Below, piece by piece: positions 18,477-26,199 of a stretch of 64,000 nt of DNA (position 1 is the first letter of the stretch; each line of letters opens with the position of its first letter). The notes below the pieces were generated by a model. That model searched no databases. It was given only the letters and a program-made list of their open reading frames with translations, and was not told the origin of the DNA. Where the stretch lies: NCBI RefSeq assembly GCF_009650995.1, contig NZ_WHVV01000008.1, forward strand, positions 62,001-126,000, in the 5' to 3' direction. This stretch comes from Sporosarcina cascadiensis. GTDB lineage: Bacteria > Bacillota > Bacilli > Bacillales_A > Planococcaceae. The position numbers and the translations under genes are program-made.

Positions 18477-19842
18477 TTTTAATTTTCTGCAAGAAACCAA
18501 GTGTATCCAGGAATACAACGATGATTGTCAGCGGTACCACAAGCTTCATTAAGAAGTGCCAAAGTGGATAAAAACTATTTGATTGCCGGCTCATCAAAGT
18601 AAATTCTTCCCTTACGACTACTTGATCCATCCGATGCATAATGAAAATAGCAATCAGCAGACAGCCTGCCGGAAGCATAACATTACTCACAAGATAATCG
18701 GTTGCATCGAAAATGCTTTTATCGAAAATCAGCACGCTCGACAATGTACTGGAGGATAGAGCAGATGGAATAGCTGCGCAAAATACCACCACACCGATGA
18801 TCCATGTCACTGCTTTCCGGGAACGTTTGCCGCTTGCCGTCATCGCCGCTACAATAATCTCATACAGGCTGAATGAAGAAGTGAGCGTCGCAAACAGGAA
18901 TAATAGTAAGAATAGCGCCAAAAATAATTGCCCTAAAGGAAGCTGGGAAAAGACTGCAGGCAAAACTATGAATAATAACTCAGGACCTGCTGCCGGCTCC
19001 TGTCCAAATGCAAAAACCGCAGGAAAAATCGCCAATCCTGCTAATAATGAGACGAATAAGTTCATTCCTACTACCGAACTTGCAGCAGACGTTAAACTGA
19101 CGTCTCTTTTCAAATAGGAACTGTACGTTACCATACAAGAAAAGCCGACTGCCAATGAAAAGAATGACTGACCAAGCGCATACAACACCGATTCTCCTGT
19201 AATGCTCGAAAAGTCAGGCTTGAGGAAGAAGGAAACACCTTCCATCGCACCTTCCAATGAAAGCGAACGTACGACTAAAATAATAAAAAAGATAAAGAGC
19301 AGCGGCATCATATATTTATTTGCTTTCTCAATACCATTTGCCACGCCGGAAGATACGACCAGCACATTGATAATTGTGAATAGCAGCAGGCCGATTAATG
19401 TAGTCACCGGCGAACCGACAATCGAACCGAACTGCTCTGAATAAGATGCACCTTCACTGATAATTTTACCACCGACAGAGAGACCGCTATAAACGAAAAC
19501 CCATCCTCCTACGACACTGTAGAAAGAGAGTAATAGAAAGCAGCCCACAACGCCTAATCTGCCGATCCACGGCCAGGCACTCGCCGGCGCCAGCTTTTTA
19601 TATGCGCTGATTGCTTCTTTGCCGGCGCCCCTGCCTATGATAAATTCTGAAACTAGCATCGGCAGTCCGATTAATATGGTGAACACGACAAACAGTAAAA
19701 AGAATGCCCCGCCGCCGCTCATTCCGGTTACATACGGGAACTTCCAAATAGCCCCGAGACCGATTGCCGCCCCTGCAGACGACATGATAAAACCTAGTTT
19801 TGATGACCATTGTTCTTTTCGATGCTCCATAGACTTTTTCAT
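18457..19842 (-). CDS. Sodium-dependent transporter, NSS family
   Basis: This 461-residue membrane protein has the family N-terminus (WSSKLGFIMSSAGAAIGLGAIWKFPYVTG), whose glycine-rich unwound helix binds Na+ and substrate, and about eleven to twelve helices, so it belongs to the neurotransmitter:sodium symporter (SNF/YocR-like) group. It probably imports an amino acid with Na+. A GGGGGA site is nearly in contact with the chosen ATG, so the ATG four codons downstream is a possible alternative. It follows a glycerophosphotransferase gene by 12 bases and may share its transcript. Confidence 0.88.
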   Translation of the reverse strand: MKKSMEHRKEQWSSKLGFIMSSAGAAIGLGAIWKFPYVTGMSGGGAFFLLFVVFTILIGLPMLVSEFIIGRGAGKEAISAYKKLAPASAWPWIGRLGVVGCFLLLSFYSVVGGWVFVYSGLSVGGKIISEGASYSEQFGSIVGSPVTTLIGLLLFTIINVLVVSSGVANGIEKANKYMMPLLFIFFIILVVRSLSLEGAMEGVSFFLKPDFSSITGESVLYALGQSFFSLAVGFSCMVTYSSYLKRDVSLTSAASSVVGMNLFVSLLAGLAIFPAVFAFGQEPAAGPELLFIVLPAVFSQLPLGQLFLALFLLLFLFATLTSSFSLYEIIVAAMTASGKRSRKAVTWIIGVVVFCAAIPSALSSSTLSSVLIFDKSIFDATDYLVSNVMLPAGCLLIAIFIMHRMDQVVVREEFTLMSRQSNSFYPLWHFLMKLVVPLTIIVVFLDTLGFLQKIKMLLGLS

Positions 19843-19854
19843 TCCCCCTAGCTT

Positions 19855-21135
19855 CTACTTATTACAGTTATACTGTACTGCTTGCGCAGAAACAAGGGGA
19901 AATTCATTCATCTCAGCGGATTTTTCTGTATATTCTTTCGTTTCATGAGCAATTTCATCTCGAAAAAGAGTTCTGGCCAATCTCTCACAGTTTTGCTGAT
20001 CGAAGAAATCTATATAGTCGGAGGCTTTGCTGAAGTATGGATTGGCATAATGATTGCCCCCAAGCGCTCGGGACAAATGCATGAGTACTTCCTCTTCCGT
20101 ATTGCCTTTATAGCCGAATAAATCAGCATCCAAATCCAGATAAGAACCCCGGTTTGCAAGAAATTCCTTTTGGTCGAACGTATAAAAGATGATTGGTTTG
20201 TTCATATAGAGGAAGTCCCATGAGATACTTGAGTAATCCGTGATGAGCATATCTGCTGCATGCAGCTCATCCATAATTAACACGTCGTCAAAACTAAAAA
20301 AAGACACATGATCGTTCACATGTAGATCTTTTCGGAAATACGTTTCATATTTTTTCATGAATGGGTGAAGAAGTACACGGACAGTCAACTGCTGTTCAGC
20401 AATGAGCGACTGCATTTTAGCGCTTTGCAACAGACCGACAGTAGATCTGTAATACTTGCTTTCCAAGAATTCCTGTTCGGTCATATCAAACAGCCACTCT
20501 CTCCACGTAAACATCAGCAGCAATCTCTTCAGTTGGACAGGCGGCTGGTCAGGAGGCAGCCGGTCAAATCTTGCCATTCCTGTGATGATCAGCTTGTCCT
20601 CTGCAATTTTCCATTCCGTTGATTTAATCTTATGTTCGTATGCAGAAGCGCAATTAAAGAGGTTACACCTTTTCAGCAGCGGGACATCTTCTTTCTGAAT
20701 CAATATCTTTTTAAAGCATTCAATTCCATGACTGATATGGAGCATCACGGTCTTTTTATTGAGAAAGATAAAACGATCCATATAAGGAGCTAGGTCATAA
20801 ATTATCGAGTGACCGTGCACAGTGTAGCGGGCTCTGAAAAATAATACATAGTTTTGAAAACTGCCAAGCGGCACTGCATGAGGAATCGGAAATTGATTTA
20901 TGTAATTAAATTGCGGATCAAACATCCAATAGATCTTCATTTGACTGCTGTAATGATCTATCAGATATTGATGGAAGACTGCGGCATTGTCTTCATATTT
21001 TTCGCCCAGATTGCCTCCTACCAGCACAATAATATCTTTGTCATTTCTATAGAATAGTTTAACCCAAAAATATGCCATCCATATTTTCATCGCATACCAT
21101 AATTTAACGAAGCTGTTATGATCTTTTAACCTCAT
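19855..21135 (-). CDS. CDP-glycerol glycerophosphotransferase family protein (TagB/TagF-like)
   Basis: This 426-residue protein has the typical C-terminal motif of the family, RVLLHPFMKKYE followed by ADMLITDYSSISWDFLYMNKPIIFYTFD, with the HP and DYSS residues used for CDP-glycerol. A hydrophobic stretch at residues 14-26 suggests peripheral membrane attachment. The family adds glycerol phosphate units in wall teichoic acid or related polymers. No other teichoic acid genes are nearby, so its acceptor is unknown. It is transcribed away from the glycosyltransferase gene upstream and has a good GGGGTGATAG site. Confidence 0.86.
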   Translation of the reverse strand: MRLKDHNSFVKLWYAMKIWMAYFWVKLFYRNDKDIIVLVGGNLGEKYEDNAAVFHQYLIDHYSSQMKIYWMFDPQFNYINQFPIPHAVPLGSFQNYVLFFRARYTVHGHSIIYDLAPYMDRFIFLNKKTVMLHISHGIECFKKILIQKEDVPLLKRCNLFNCASAYEHKIKSTEWKIAEDKLIITGMARFDRLPPDQPPVQLKRLLLMFTWREWLFDMTEQEFLESKYYRSTVGLLQSAKMQSLIAEQQLTVRVLLHPFMKKYETYFRKDLHVNDHVSFFSFDDVLIMDELHAADMLITDYSSISWDFLYMNKPIIFYTFDQKEFLANRGSYLDLDADLFGYKGNTEEEVLMHLSRALGGNHYANPYFSKASDYIDFFDQQNCERLARTLFRDEIAHETKEYTEKSAEMNEFPLVSAQAVQYNCNK

Positions 21136-21309
21136 TCTATCACCCCTTGCTTCTTAATCTATTTACTACTTAATTTATACATTACTCTTCCCTGTTTTTG
21201 ATAATTTGAAACATTCTAGGTTTGATTTACGAGATATAGGGAATAACATAAAGGCATTGATACCAAAACTATTTAAGATAAACATAAATATTGAAAGGAG
21301 AAAAAAGAC

Positions 21310-22527
21310 TTGTATAGAAAAATTCTATTTATATCTGACCATGGCGATCCTTTGGAACCACTTGGCAGTGAACAGGCCGGCGGACAGAATAATTATGTTA
21401 AACAGCTGGCATTGGCACTCGAAAAAGAAGGTTATGCTGTTGATGTTGCCACTCACTGGAACAGTCTTTCTACTCCACAAATCGAACATTTCGGACAGGC
21501 ATGCCGGGTGATCAGAATTGCCGCAGGAAAGCAGGAATATGTTCCAAAAAGCAAGCTGTTCAGCATGATGCCTGATTTTTATCAAGAACTTGTCAACACA
21601 ATCCCCCTTGAATCCTACGAATTAATTCATACACATTATTGGCTTTCCGGTTTAGTAGGCTCCTTCATTCAAAAAGATTACCAGATGCCCTGGATCCATA
21701 CCAATCATTCATTGGGCATTGCAAAGAAGGAAGCAACCGGTGATTCAGACGCATTGCGGTTGCTGACGGAAAAAATGATCCTCAGCTCTGCAGACCATGT
21801 TGTTGTCACTTCCAAAACTGAGAAAGAATTGATTTCAAAATTTGTGGACAAGCCTTCAGATATCCAAGTTATCTCAATTGGGGTGGACAAGGCATTCCGT
21901 CCTTCTCAAAAGCGGGCAGGAATACGGCCTTACTTCGCTTTTGCCGGACGGCTTCAAACAACAAAAGGAATCTATACTCTCTTGAAAGCTTTTAAGCTGC
22001 TTACTAAGAAAGAACGCTTATCTTCACATTCCAAGTTAATTATCGCAGGAGGAGGTAAAGATTGTATTGATCAGCGCAACCATTTACCTCACAGTAAAAA
22101 ACTGCGTTCAGCACTGAGAGGCATTGAACACAGAGTGAAGTTCATAGGACCGCAAAGTCAAAAACAGCTGGCTGTGTTATTTGAAAACTCCATAGCAACC
22201 ATTGTTCCCTCGTATTATGAATCATTCGGAATGGTAGCAGCGGAAGCGCAGGCTTGCGGCAGCCCCGTGATCGCTTCAAAAGTAGGAGGGTTGCAGGATG
22301 TGGTAAAACACGGGCTGACCGGGCTGCACGTAGAACATAAAAACCCGGAACAGCTGGCGGAGGCGATGGTCACTCTCCTGCATAATCCAGCCTACACAAA
22401 AACATTGGGACTGCGTGCAGGAGTTTATGCACAGCAAGAGTTCAATTGGTCTGTATTAGCTTATAAAATGGCCAATCTATATAAAGGAGCATGTCATGAA
22501 AAGGAAGGATTATTTACTGGCAACTGA
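21310..22527 (+). CDS. GT4-family glycosyltransferase, sucrose-phosphate-synthase-like
   Basis: The 405-residue protein has the GT-B layout of retaining family 4 enzymes: an N-terminal glycine loop region (PLGSEQAGGQNNYVKQLALAL), a linker with FAFAGRLQTTKGIYTLLKAF, and the C-terminal donor site PSYYESFGMVAAEAQACGSPVIASKVGG. The GGQ-N-Y start and the sucrose-phosphatase-like gene downstream point to sucrose phosphate or a related glucoside. It begins with TTG at 21310 after GAAAGGAG and overlaps the next gene by 32 bases. A generic polysaccharide glycosyltransferase is the alternative. Confidence 0.82.
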   Translation: MYRKILFISDHGDPLEPLGSEQAGGQNNYVKQLALALEKEGYAVDVATHWNSLSTPQIEHFGQACRVIRIAAGKQEYVPKSKLFSMMPDFYQELVNTIPLESYELIHTHYWLSGLVGSFIQKDYQMPWIHTNHSLGIAKKEATGDSDALRLLTEKMILSSADHVVVTSKTEKELISKFVDKPSDIQVISIGVDKAFRPSQKRAGIRPYFAFAGRLQTTKGIYTLLKAFKLLTKKERLSSHSKLIIAGGGKDCIDQRNHLPHSKKLRSALRGIEHRVKFIGPQSQKQLAVLFENSIATIVPSYYESFGMVAAEAQACGSPVIASKVGGLQDVVKHGLTGLHVEHKNPEQLAEAMVTLLHNPAYTKTLGLRAGVYAQQEFNWSVLAYKMANLYKGACHEKEGLFTGN

Positions 22528-23248
22528 TTTGGATAATACATTAGCGGGAGATCCGCTTGCACTTCAAGGTTTGCTCAACTTTTTCAATAAAGAAGAATTG
22601 GATCCTGCCCTCATTTATGTTACGGGCAGACATCTGGATTCTGCCTTGGAGTTAATGGAAAAAGAGCAGCTTCCGGCACCTGATTTATGGATTACAGATG
22701 TAGGGACAGCTATTTATGATGCTGATACTCTGACAGAAGATACAGAGTGGCATAATCGAATAAATGAAAACTGGCAACCTTCTGCAATTCTTCGTATGGC
22801 AAAGAATTTTCCCGATCTAAAACGGCAAGAACTGCCTCACTCAAAACGCATTTCATTTACGGTAGAACCCGGAAATTCTAAAACCGTCCGGCTCTTTCAA
22901 GAAAATCTGGAGCTGGAAGGCATTCCACATTATTTTGTCTTCAGTTCCGACCGGGACGTTGACCTTTTGCCCGAGCATAGCGGTAAAGGACAAGCAGTGG
23001 AGTATGCACTGAAGCGTTATGCAGCTCCGCATGCCAAAGTGTTGCTGGCAGGGGATTCAGGTAATGACTCCCAAATGTTGTCATTGCCGTTTCCTTCTGT
23101 AATTGTGGGCAATGCCCAGCCCGAATTAAATGATCTTCCTTCTCATCCCCTGATTTATCGATCAACCGCGCATTTTGCGGGCGGTATCCAAGAGGCATGG
23201 GAACACTATCACATGCCTTCATATAAAACAAAACCAATTGGATCCTAG
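22496..23248 (+). CDS. HAD-family sucrose-phosphate phosphatase-like protein
   Basis: The 250-residue protein starts with the HAD nucleophile motif LLATDLDNTLAGD, continues with YVTGRHLDSALELM and WITDVGTAIY, and ends with LLAGDSGNDSQML, a pattern typical of sucrose-6F-phosphate phosphohydrolase and related Cof-type phosphatases. It would dephosphorylate the product of the glycosyltransferase upstream. The ATG follows AAAGGAGC and lies inside the upstream gene, so the two are coupled. A two-gene sugar module is the most economical reading. Confidence 0.83.
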   Translation: MKRKDYLLATDLDNTLAGDPLALQGLLNFFNKEELDPALIYVTGRHLDSALELMEKEQLPAPDLWITDVGTAIYDADTLTEDTEWHNRINENWQPSAILRMAKNFPDLKRQELPHSKRISFTVEPGNSKTVRLFQENLELEGIPHYFVFSSDRDVDLLPEHSGKGQAVEYALKRYAAPHAKVLLAGDSGNDSQMLSLPFPSVIVGNAQPELNDLPSHPLIYRSTAHFAGGIQEAWEHYHMPSYKTKPIGS

Positions 23249-23265
23249 CGGCCAATTGGTTTTGT
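23228..23265. terminator. Bidirectional terminator after the sugar phosphatase gene
   Basis: AAAACCAATTGG and CCAATTGGTTTT are perfect 12-base arms around a 10-base loop, placed between two converging genes. Confidence 0.9.
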
Positions 23266-23268
23266 TAA

Positions 23269-23829
23269 TTATAGTATTGAACTTCCATCTGTCTGATTCG
23301 TAAGTTTTTTATAATAACTTACATCTTCTTCGTAAACCGCTTCGTAAGTTGCCAGGCTGTTTCTCCGAATTTCCTTAAAGTGTGCAGGATCAATTAACCT
23401 AAACTGATCATTTAAACAAGCTGCATTTTCCCATGCAGTTTCTTCAAACACTTTATTCATTTCATCTTCTTCTATCAGCATAGCAAGCAGCTCAGCATTT
23501 TTATAAATTTCACTCATTGAATAACTTTTTCTCATTGTAAAAATTTCTATTGTTCTAGGCAGCGAAGCTTCTAACGCTTCCTGATCCATCACATGCCCCA
23601 GTTCATGCAGAGTAATCGCTTGGACATAGATATCTGCTGAACAAAATGCCGCCATTTCCTTATGTGCTGATGCCAGACGTTTAGGATCGTAACCTATATA
23701 TTTACCTATAAAATTATAACTCATATTAATTCCGTCGCTTACTTCGCGAAGAGGAATATCCATTTGAACTGTTTCCATGACCCCAGCAATCAATCCTTGT
23801 AAATGATTAGAAACTAATTGATTATTCAT
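23269..23829 (-). CDS. Putative HExxH zinc metallopeptidase-like protein
   Basis: I do not recognise the family of this 186-residue protein. It contains HELGHVMDQEA near residue 75, a classic zinc HExxH motif in a helix with an acidic residue soon after, and it has no signal peptide or membrane segment. A third zinc ligand may be one of the glutamates in the region KNAELLAMLIEED. It may be a cytosolic peptidase or a structural relative. A GGGAAG site precedes the ATG. It converges on the sugar phosphatase gene. Confidence 0.7.
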   Translation of the reverse strand: MNNQLVSNHLQGLIAGVMETVQMDIPLREVSDGINMSYNFIGKYIGYDPKRLASAHKEMAAFCSADIYVQAITLHELGHVMDQEALEASLPRTIEIFTMRKSYSMSEIYKNAELLAMLIEEDEMNKVFEETAWENAACLNDQFRLIDPAHFKEIRRNSLATYEAVYEEDVSYYKKLTNQTDGSSIL

Positions 23830-24089
23830 TCTCGTACTTCCCTTTTTTCTCTATTTTTATTTTACTGATATAATAGTTTAGCCTTTACTAGTAGTATATA
23901 CTTATGCTTTATTTTTTTCAATATGAATTCCCATTAAGTACGAAATTAGACACATGTTTGATGAGTAACAAAATAAAAAATGGGTATGTATTGTTAAAGT
24001 AGTGCTGAAGACTTGTATTTTAAAAAGGACAAGATACTAATTATATAAGTTGAATTAATAAACCTGCTTTCTATAAGACACTTAATACC
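23830..24089. other. Gene-free stretch, nothing recognised
   Basis: This AT-rich stretch, upstream of the HExxH gene on the minus strand, presumably holds that gene's promoter. I see no open frame with a ribosome binding site and no clear consensus promoter. Confidence 0.4.
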
Positions 24090-24320
24090 GTTGATTTCCG
24101 TTCCAGGCGGACGCGTGTCTTGCGGGTCCGCGGTGAGCCAAGCGAACAGCGAAGGGTTCGCTTTGCCGTGTTTTTGCGCTCTTTGCAAAAATTAAGGCAA
24201 TACAAGGTTCCTTCTGCACACTATTTTCGTTCGCTCCCCTAAGTTGTCTCACCTGTCGGGCTGATCCTCCCAGAGTCGTTTTAGCCGCGGGCTCACACGA
24301 AGTGAGTCATGCAACCGTAA
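24090..24320 (+). repeat. Partial copy of the dispersed repeat core
   Basis: The stretch carries the core module in the same orientation as at 16140: GTTCCAGGCGGACGCGTGTC, CAAGCGAACAGCGAAGGGTTC, the GCAAAAATTAAGGCAATAC hairpin arm, GTCGGGCTGATCCTCCC, then GGGCTCACACGAAGTGAGTC. Both terminal repeats are missing. Confidence 0.65.
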
Positions 24321-24339
24321 CTTATATAATAAACACAAA

Positions 24340-24383
24340 AAAAGAGTATTCTCAAATCGTTGCAATCGATTTAAGAATACTCT
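24340..24383 (-). terminator. Terminator of the KGG-repeat gene
   Basis: AAGAGTATTCT and AGAATACTCTT arms with an inner AAATCG/CGATTT extension form a long hairpin; As on the left give the U run for the minus strand. Confidence 0.85.
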
Positions 24384-24415
24384 TCTTATTAACGTTCTTC
24401 ACTAACTTCATCAAC

Positions 24416-24871
24416 TTACTTATTATTTCGGCTTTTGCTTTTGCTGTTGTTGTCATTGTTGTTGTCATTGTTACGTTGTCTAGCGCGGGCTTCTCCGCCT
24501 TTGCGCCCAGCTTCTTCACGGCTCATTTTGCCGTTGCTATTGTTGTTGTTATTGCTGCGGCTGTTGTTGCTGTTATTCCCGCCGTTATTATTGCTTTGTT
24601 CCGCTCTGGCTTCTCCGCCTTTACGGCCAATTTCTTCATAGAACTTTTTGTCATGATTTTCGGAAGTCGCTACTCCGCCTTTACGCCCGATTTCCTGATA
24701 GAATTCACGGTCGTGATTTTCAGCAGTGGCTTCGCCGCCCTTACGTCCAATTTCCTCATAGAATTCACGGTCATGATTTTTAGCAGTCGCTTCTCCGCCT
24801 TTGCGGCCCGCTTCTTCCAAACTCATTTTGTTGTTCTGATCGTTGTGGTCGTTGTTGTTTCGCTTAGCCAT
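24416..24871 (-). CDS. KGG-repeat general stress protein (GsiB-like), asparagine-rich
   Basis: The 151-residue protein has five RKGGEA-type repeats. Three are spaced by near-identical 20-residue units (KGGEATAKNHDREFYEEIGR and variants), and then an asparagine/serine run of about 30 residues, a fifth repeat and another asparagine-rich tail follow. GsiB and plant LEA-like proteins of this type protect cells in desiccation, heat or starvation. The ATG at 24871 follows AGGAGG. A SigB-type promoter lies about 60 bases upstream. The low-complexity tails are unusual for GsiB and suggest repeat expansion. Confidence 0.88.
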   Translation of the reverse strand: MAKRNNNDHNDQNNKMSLEEAGRKGGEATAKNHDREFYEEIGRKGGEATAENHDREFYQEIGRKGGVATSENHDKKFYEEIGRKGGEARAEQSNNNGGNNSNNSRSNNNNNSNGKMSREEAGRKGGEARARQRNNDNNNDNNSKSKSRNNK

Positions 24872-24931
24872 GTATAACTTCCTCCTATGCATTTTATGTT
24901 TTATTAGCTCGTCGACAGGCTTAGTAGTTAT

Positions 24932-24956
24932 ATTCCCAATTCACAAACTACTAAAC
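24932..24956 (-). promoter_or_regulatory. SigB-type promoter of the KGG-repeat gene
   Basis: On the minus strand GTTTAG (24956-24951), a 13-base spacer and GGGAAT (24937-24932) fit the general stress sigma factor consensus GTTTAA-N12-14-GGGTAT, about 60 bases before the start codon. Confidence 0.75.
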
Positions 24957-25120
24957 AAGTAAAGTGCCTTTTTCATATTTTAGTGACAAAGATTCATGAT
25001 ATGGATTACTTTGCCTAATTATAAATATTACCAATTTCCCTGTAGTTACAGAAGAGCGTTAGGCCGTAAGTTGCTTGAGACAAATGTTATCGTTCTCTTA
25101 CACCTTTTTTAAAAAACTTT

Positions 25121-25149
25121 GCATAAACCTTTCATTAACAGCCACTTTA
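25121..25149 (+). promoter_or_regulatory. Possible forespore (SigF/SigG) promoter of the small gene at 25184
   Basis: GCATA (25121-25125), 17 bases and CACTTTA (25143-25149) resemble the forespore consensus GNATA-N17-CATNNTA with one mismatch. Confidence 0.4.
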
Positions 25150-25183
25150 CAGTGAGACGTTTATTGAAAGGAGTTGTAAGAAC

Positions 25184-25357
25184 TTGGGAAGAGACGAACA
25201 TACGAAAGGCAGCAATAATTCCAGCTCATTACCACAAACACCGAAGAATCAAAAGATTGCACCGAAGGATATGAAAGAAGAAATCGCTAAAGAACTGGCG
25301 GAGCTTCGCAGCAACCCGAAAAAATCGACAGACAGCAATCGAAAACGCTGGCCCTGA
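25184..25357 (+). CDS. Small YfhD-like protein
   Basis: A 57-codon frame starts with TTG ten bases after GAAAGGAG and encodes a basic, hydrophilic product beginning MGRDEHTKGSNNSSSLPQTP. The N-terminal MGRD plus LPQTPKN pattern resembles YfhD-family proteins of spore formers; the C-terminal half (EEIAKELAELRSNPKK) diverges. The function is unknown. The putative forespore promoter upstream would fit a spore role. It converges on the wHTH gene across a strong terminator. Confidence 0.65.
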   Translation: MGRDEHTKGSNNSSSLPQTPKNQKIAPKDMKEEIAKELAELRSNPKKSTDSNRKRWP

Positions 25358-25402
25358 TCCTTCCTGGAGTTACACTTTTTTGTTTTGGGATCAATAAATA
25401 AA

Positions 25403-25446
25403 AAAACCGCTCGAAAATTGTCAAAAACGACTTTCGAGCGGTTCTT
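25403..25446. terminator. Bidirectional terminator between the YfhD-like gene and the wHTH gene
   Basis: AACCGCTCGAAA and TTTCGAGCGGTT arms, with an inner TTGTC/CGAC pairing, are flanked by A and T runs. Confidence 0.88.
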
Positions 25447-26181
25447 TTAAGTTGCCGACGCTTTTTCCTGGTCTATCAGCTTTTCCAATTGTTCGTCCCA
25501 TTGATCAAGCAACGTGTTCCATACCCTTGTAAACCGCATATTTTCTGATCGATTATAAACGGAGAACTCAATACATGGAATCAGCTGTTTCGAAATATGG
25601 GCAGCTGGATTAATTTTGTCGAGTACAATCTGCAACGGATCCTCTGACATTTCCACTCCAGCTGAAAGAAGAGCACTTCGCAATAGTTCTTCATGGAGGC
25701 TTTTCATTTTATGTTTCTGCTTTTTCGCCAGACGAAACGGTTCAATTTTTGTTTTGATCAGATCTTCTTTTTCTTCACATAGAATATTTTCATGGCAGGC
25801 ACTGTAATACATAATGATTTCCTTTTGCTCAGGCGCCTGTTCATAGATGCCTGACTGCAATTGTTCCGCTCCGTTTTGCGTAAGCTCGAAGACACCTTTA
25901 CGTTTACGAATCATGTCTGCCCGTTTCATTTTCTCCAATAAATCCTCTGCAAATAAAGAATCGACGGCGAGAAAGTCCGCAACCATCTTGGGATCAGCAA
26001 TTGGCAATTTATCTATCGTCAGCAGCATCATTTTCATGAGAATATCCATAGTAGTACGTTTAATTGTTGTATACGAAATATTGACCGTCTCTACCGGTAA
26101 TCCCCATCTGGAAGACTTTTCAATCTGCAGATTCGGCTGCTGCTGGAGCTCTCTCTGCAATTTCTTTTGCAGCGAATCCAT
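25447..26181 (-). CDS. Winged-helix-like partner protein of the SF1 helicase, unknown function
   Basis: The 244-residue protein is cytosolic. Residues about 60-110 (DPKMVADFLAVDSLFAEDLLEKMKRADMIRKRKGVFELTQNG, here given only as landmarks) look like a winged helix of the MarR/primase-C type. The middle has a CHENILCEEKEDL segment, and the end is amphipathic helix. I do not recognise the family. It starts 18 bases after the helicase stop with an AAGGAAGGTGAGG site, so the two form a unit. The pairing suggests a DNA- or RNA-processing complex; this is inference. Confidence 0.7.
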   Translation of the reverse strand: MDSLQKKLQRELQQQPNLQIEKSSRWGLPVETVNISYTTIKRTTMDILMKMMLLTIDKLPIADPKMVADFLAVDSLFAEDLLEKMKRADMIRKRKGVFELTQNGAEQLQSGIYEQAPEQKEIIMYYSACHENILCEEKEDLIKTKIEPFRLAKKQKHKMKSLHEELLRSALLSAGVEMSEDPLQIVLDKINPAAHISKQLIPCIEFSVYNRSENMRFTRVWNTLLDQWDEQLEKLIDQEKASAT

Positions 26182-26199
26182 GCCCTCACCTTCCTTTCC

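Noticed and set aside
18713-19117. 134-codon plus-strand frame
   Set aside because: It is antisense to the NSS transporter gene, which has strong family motifs.
24302-24877. 191-codon plus-strand frame with a hydrophobic product
   Set aside because: It is the antisense of the KGG-repeat gene, which has the ribosome binding site, promoter and repeats; the valine/phenylalanine composition is a mirror of asparagine and KGG codons.
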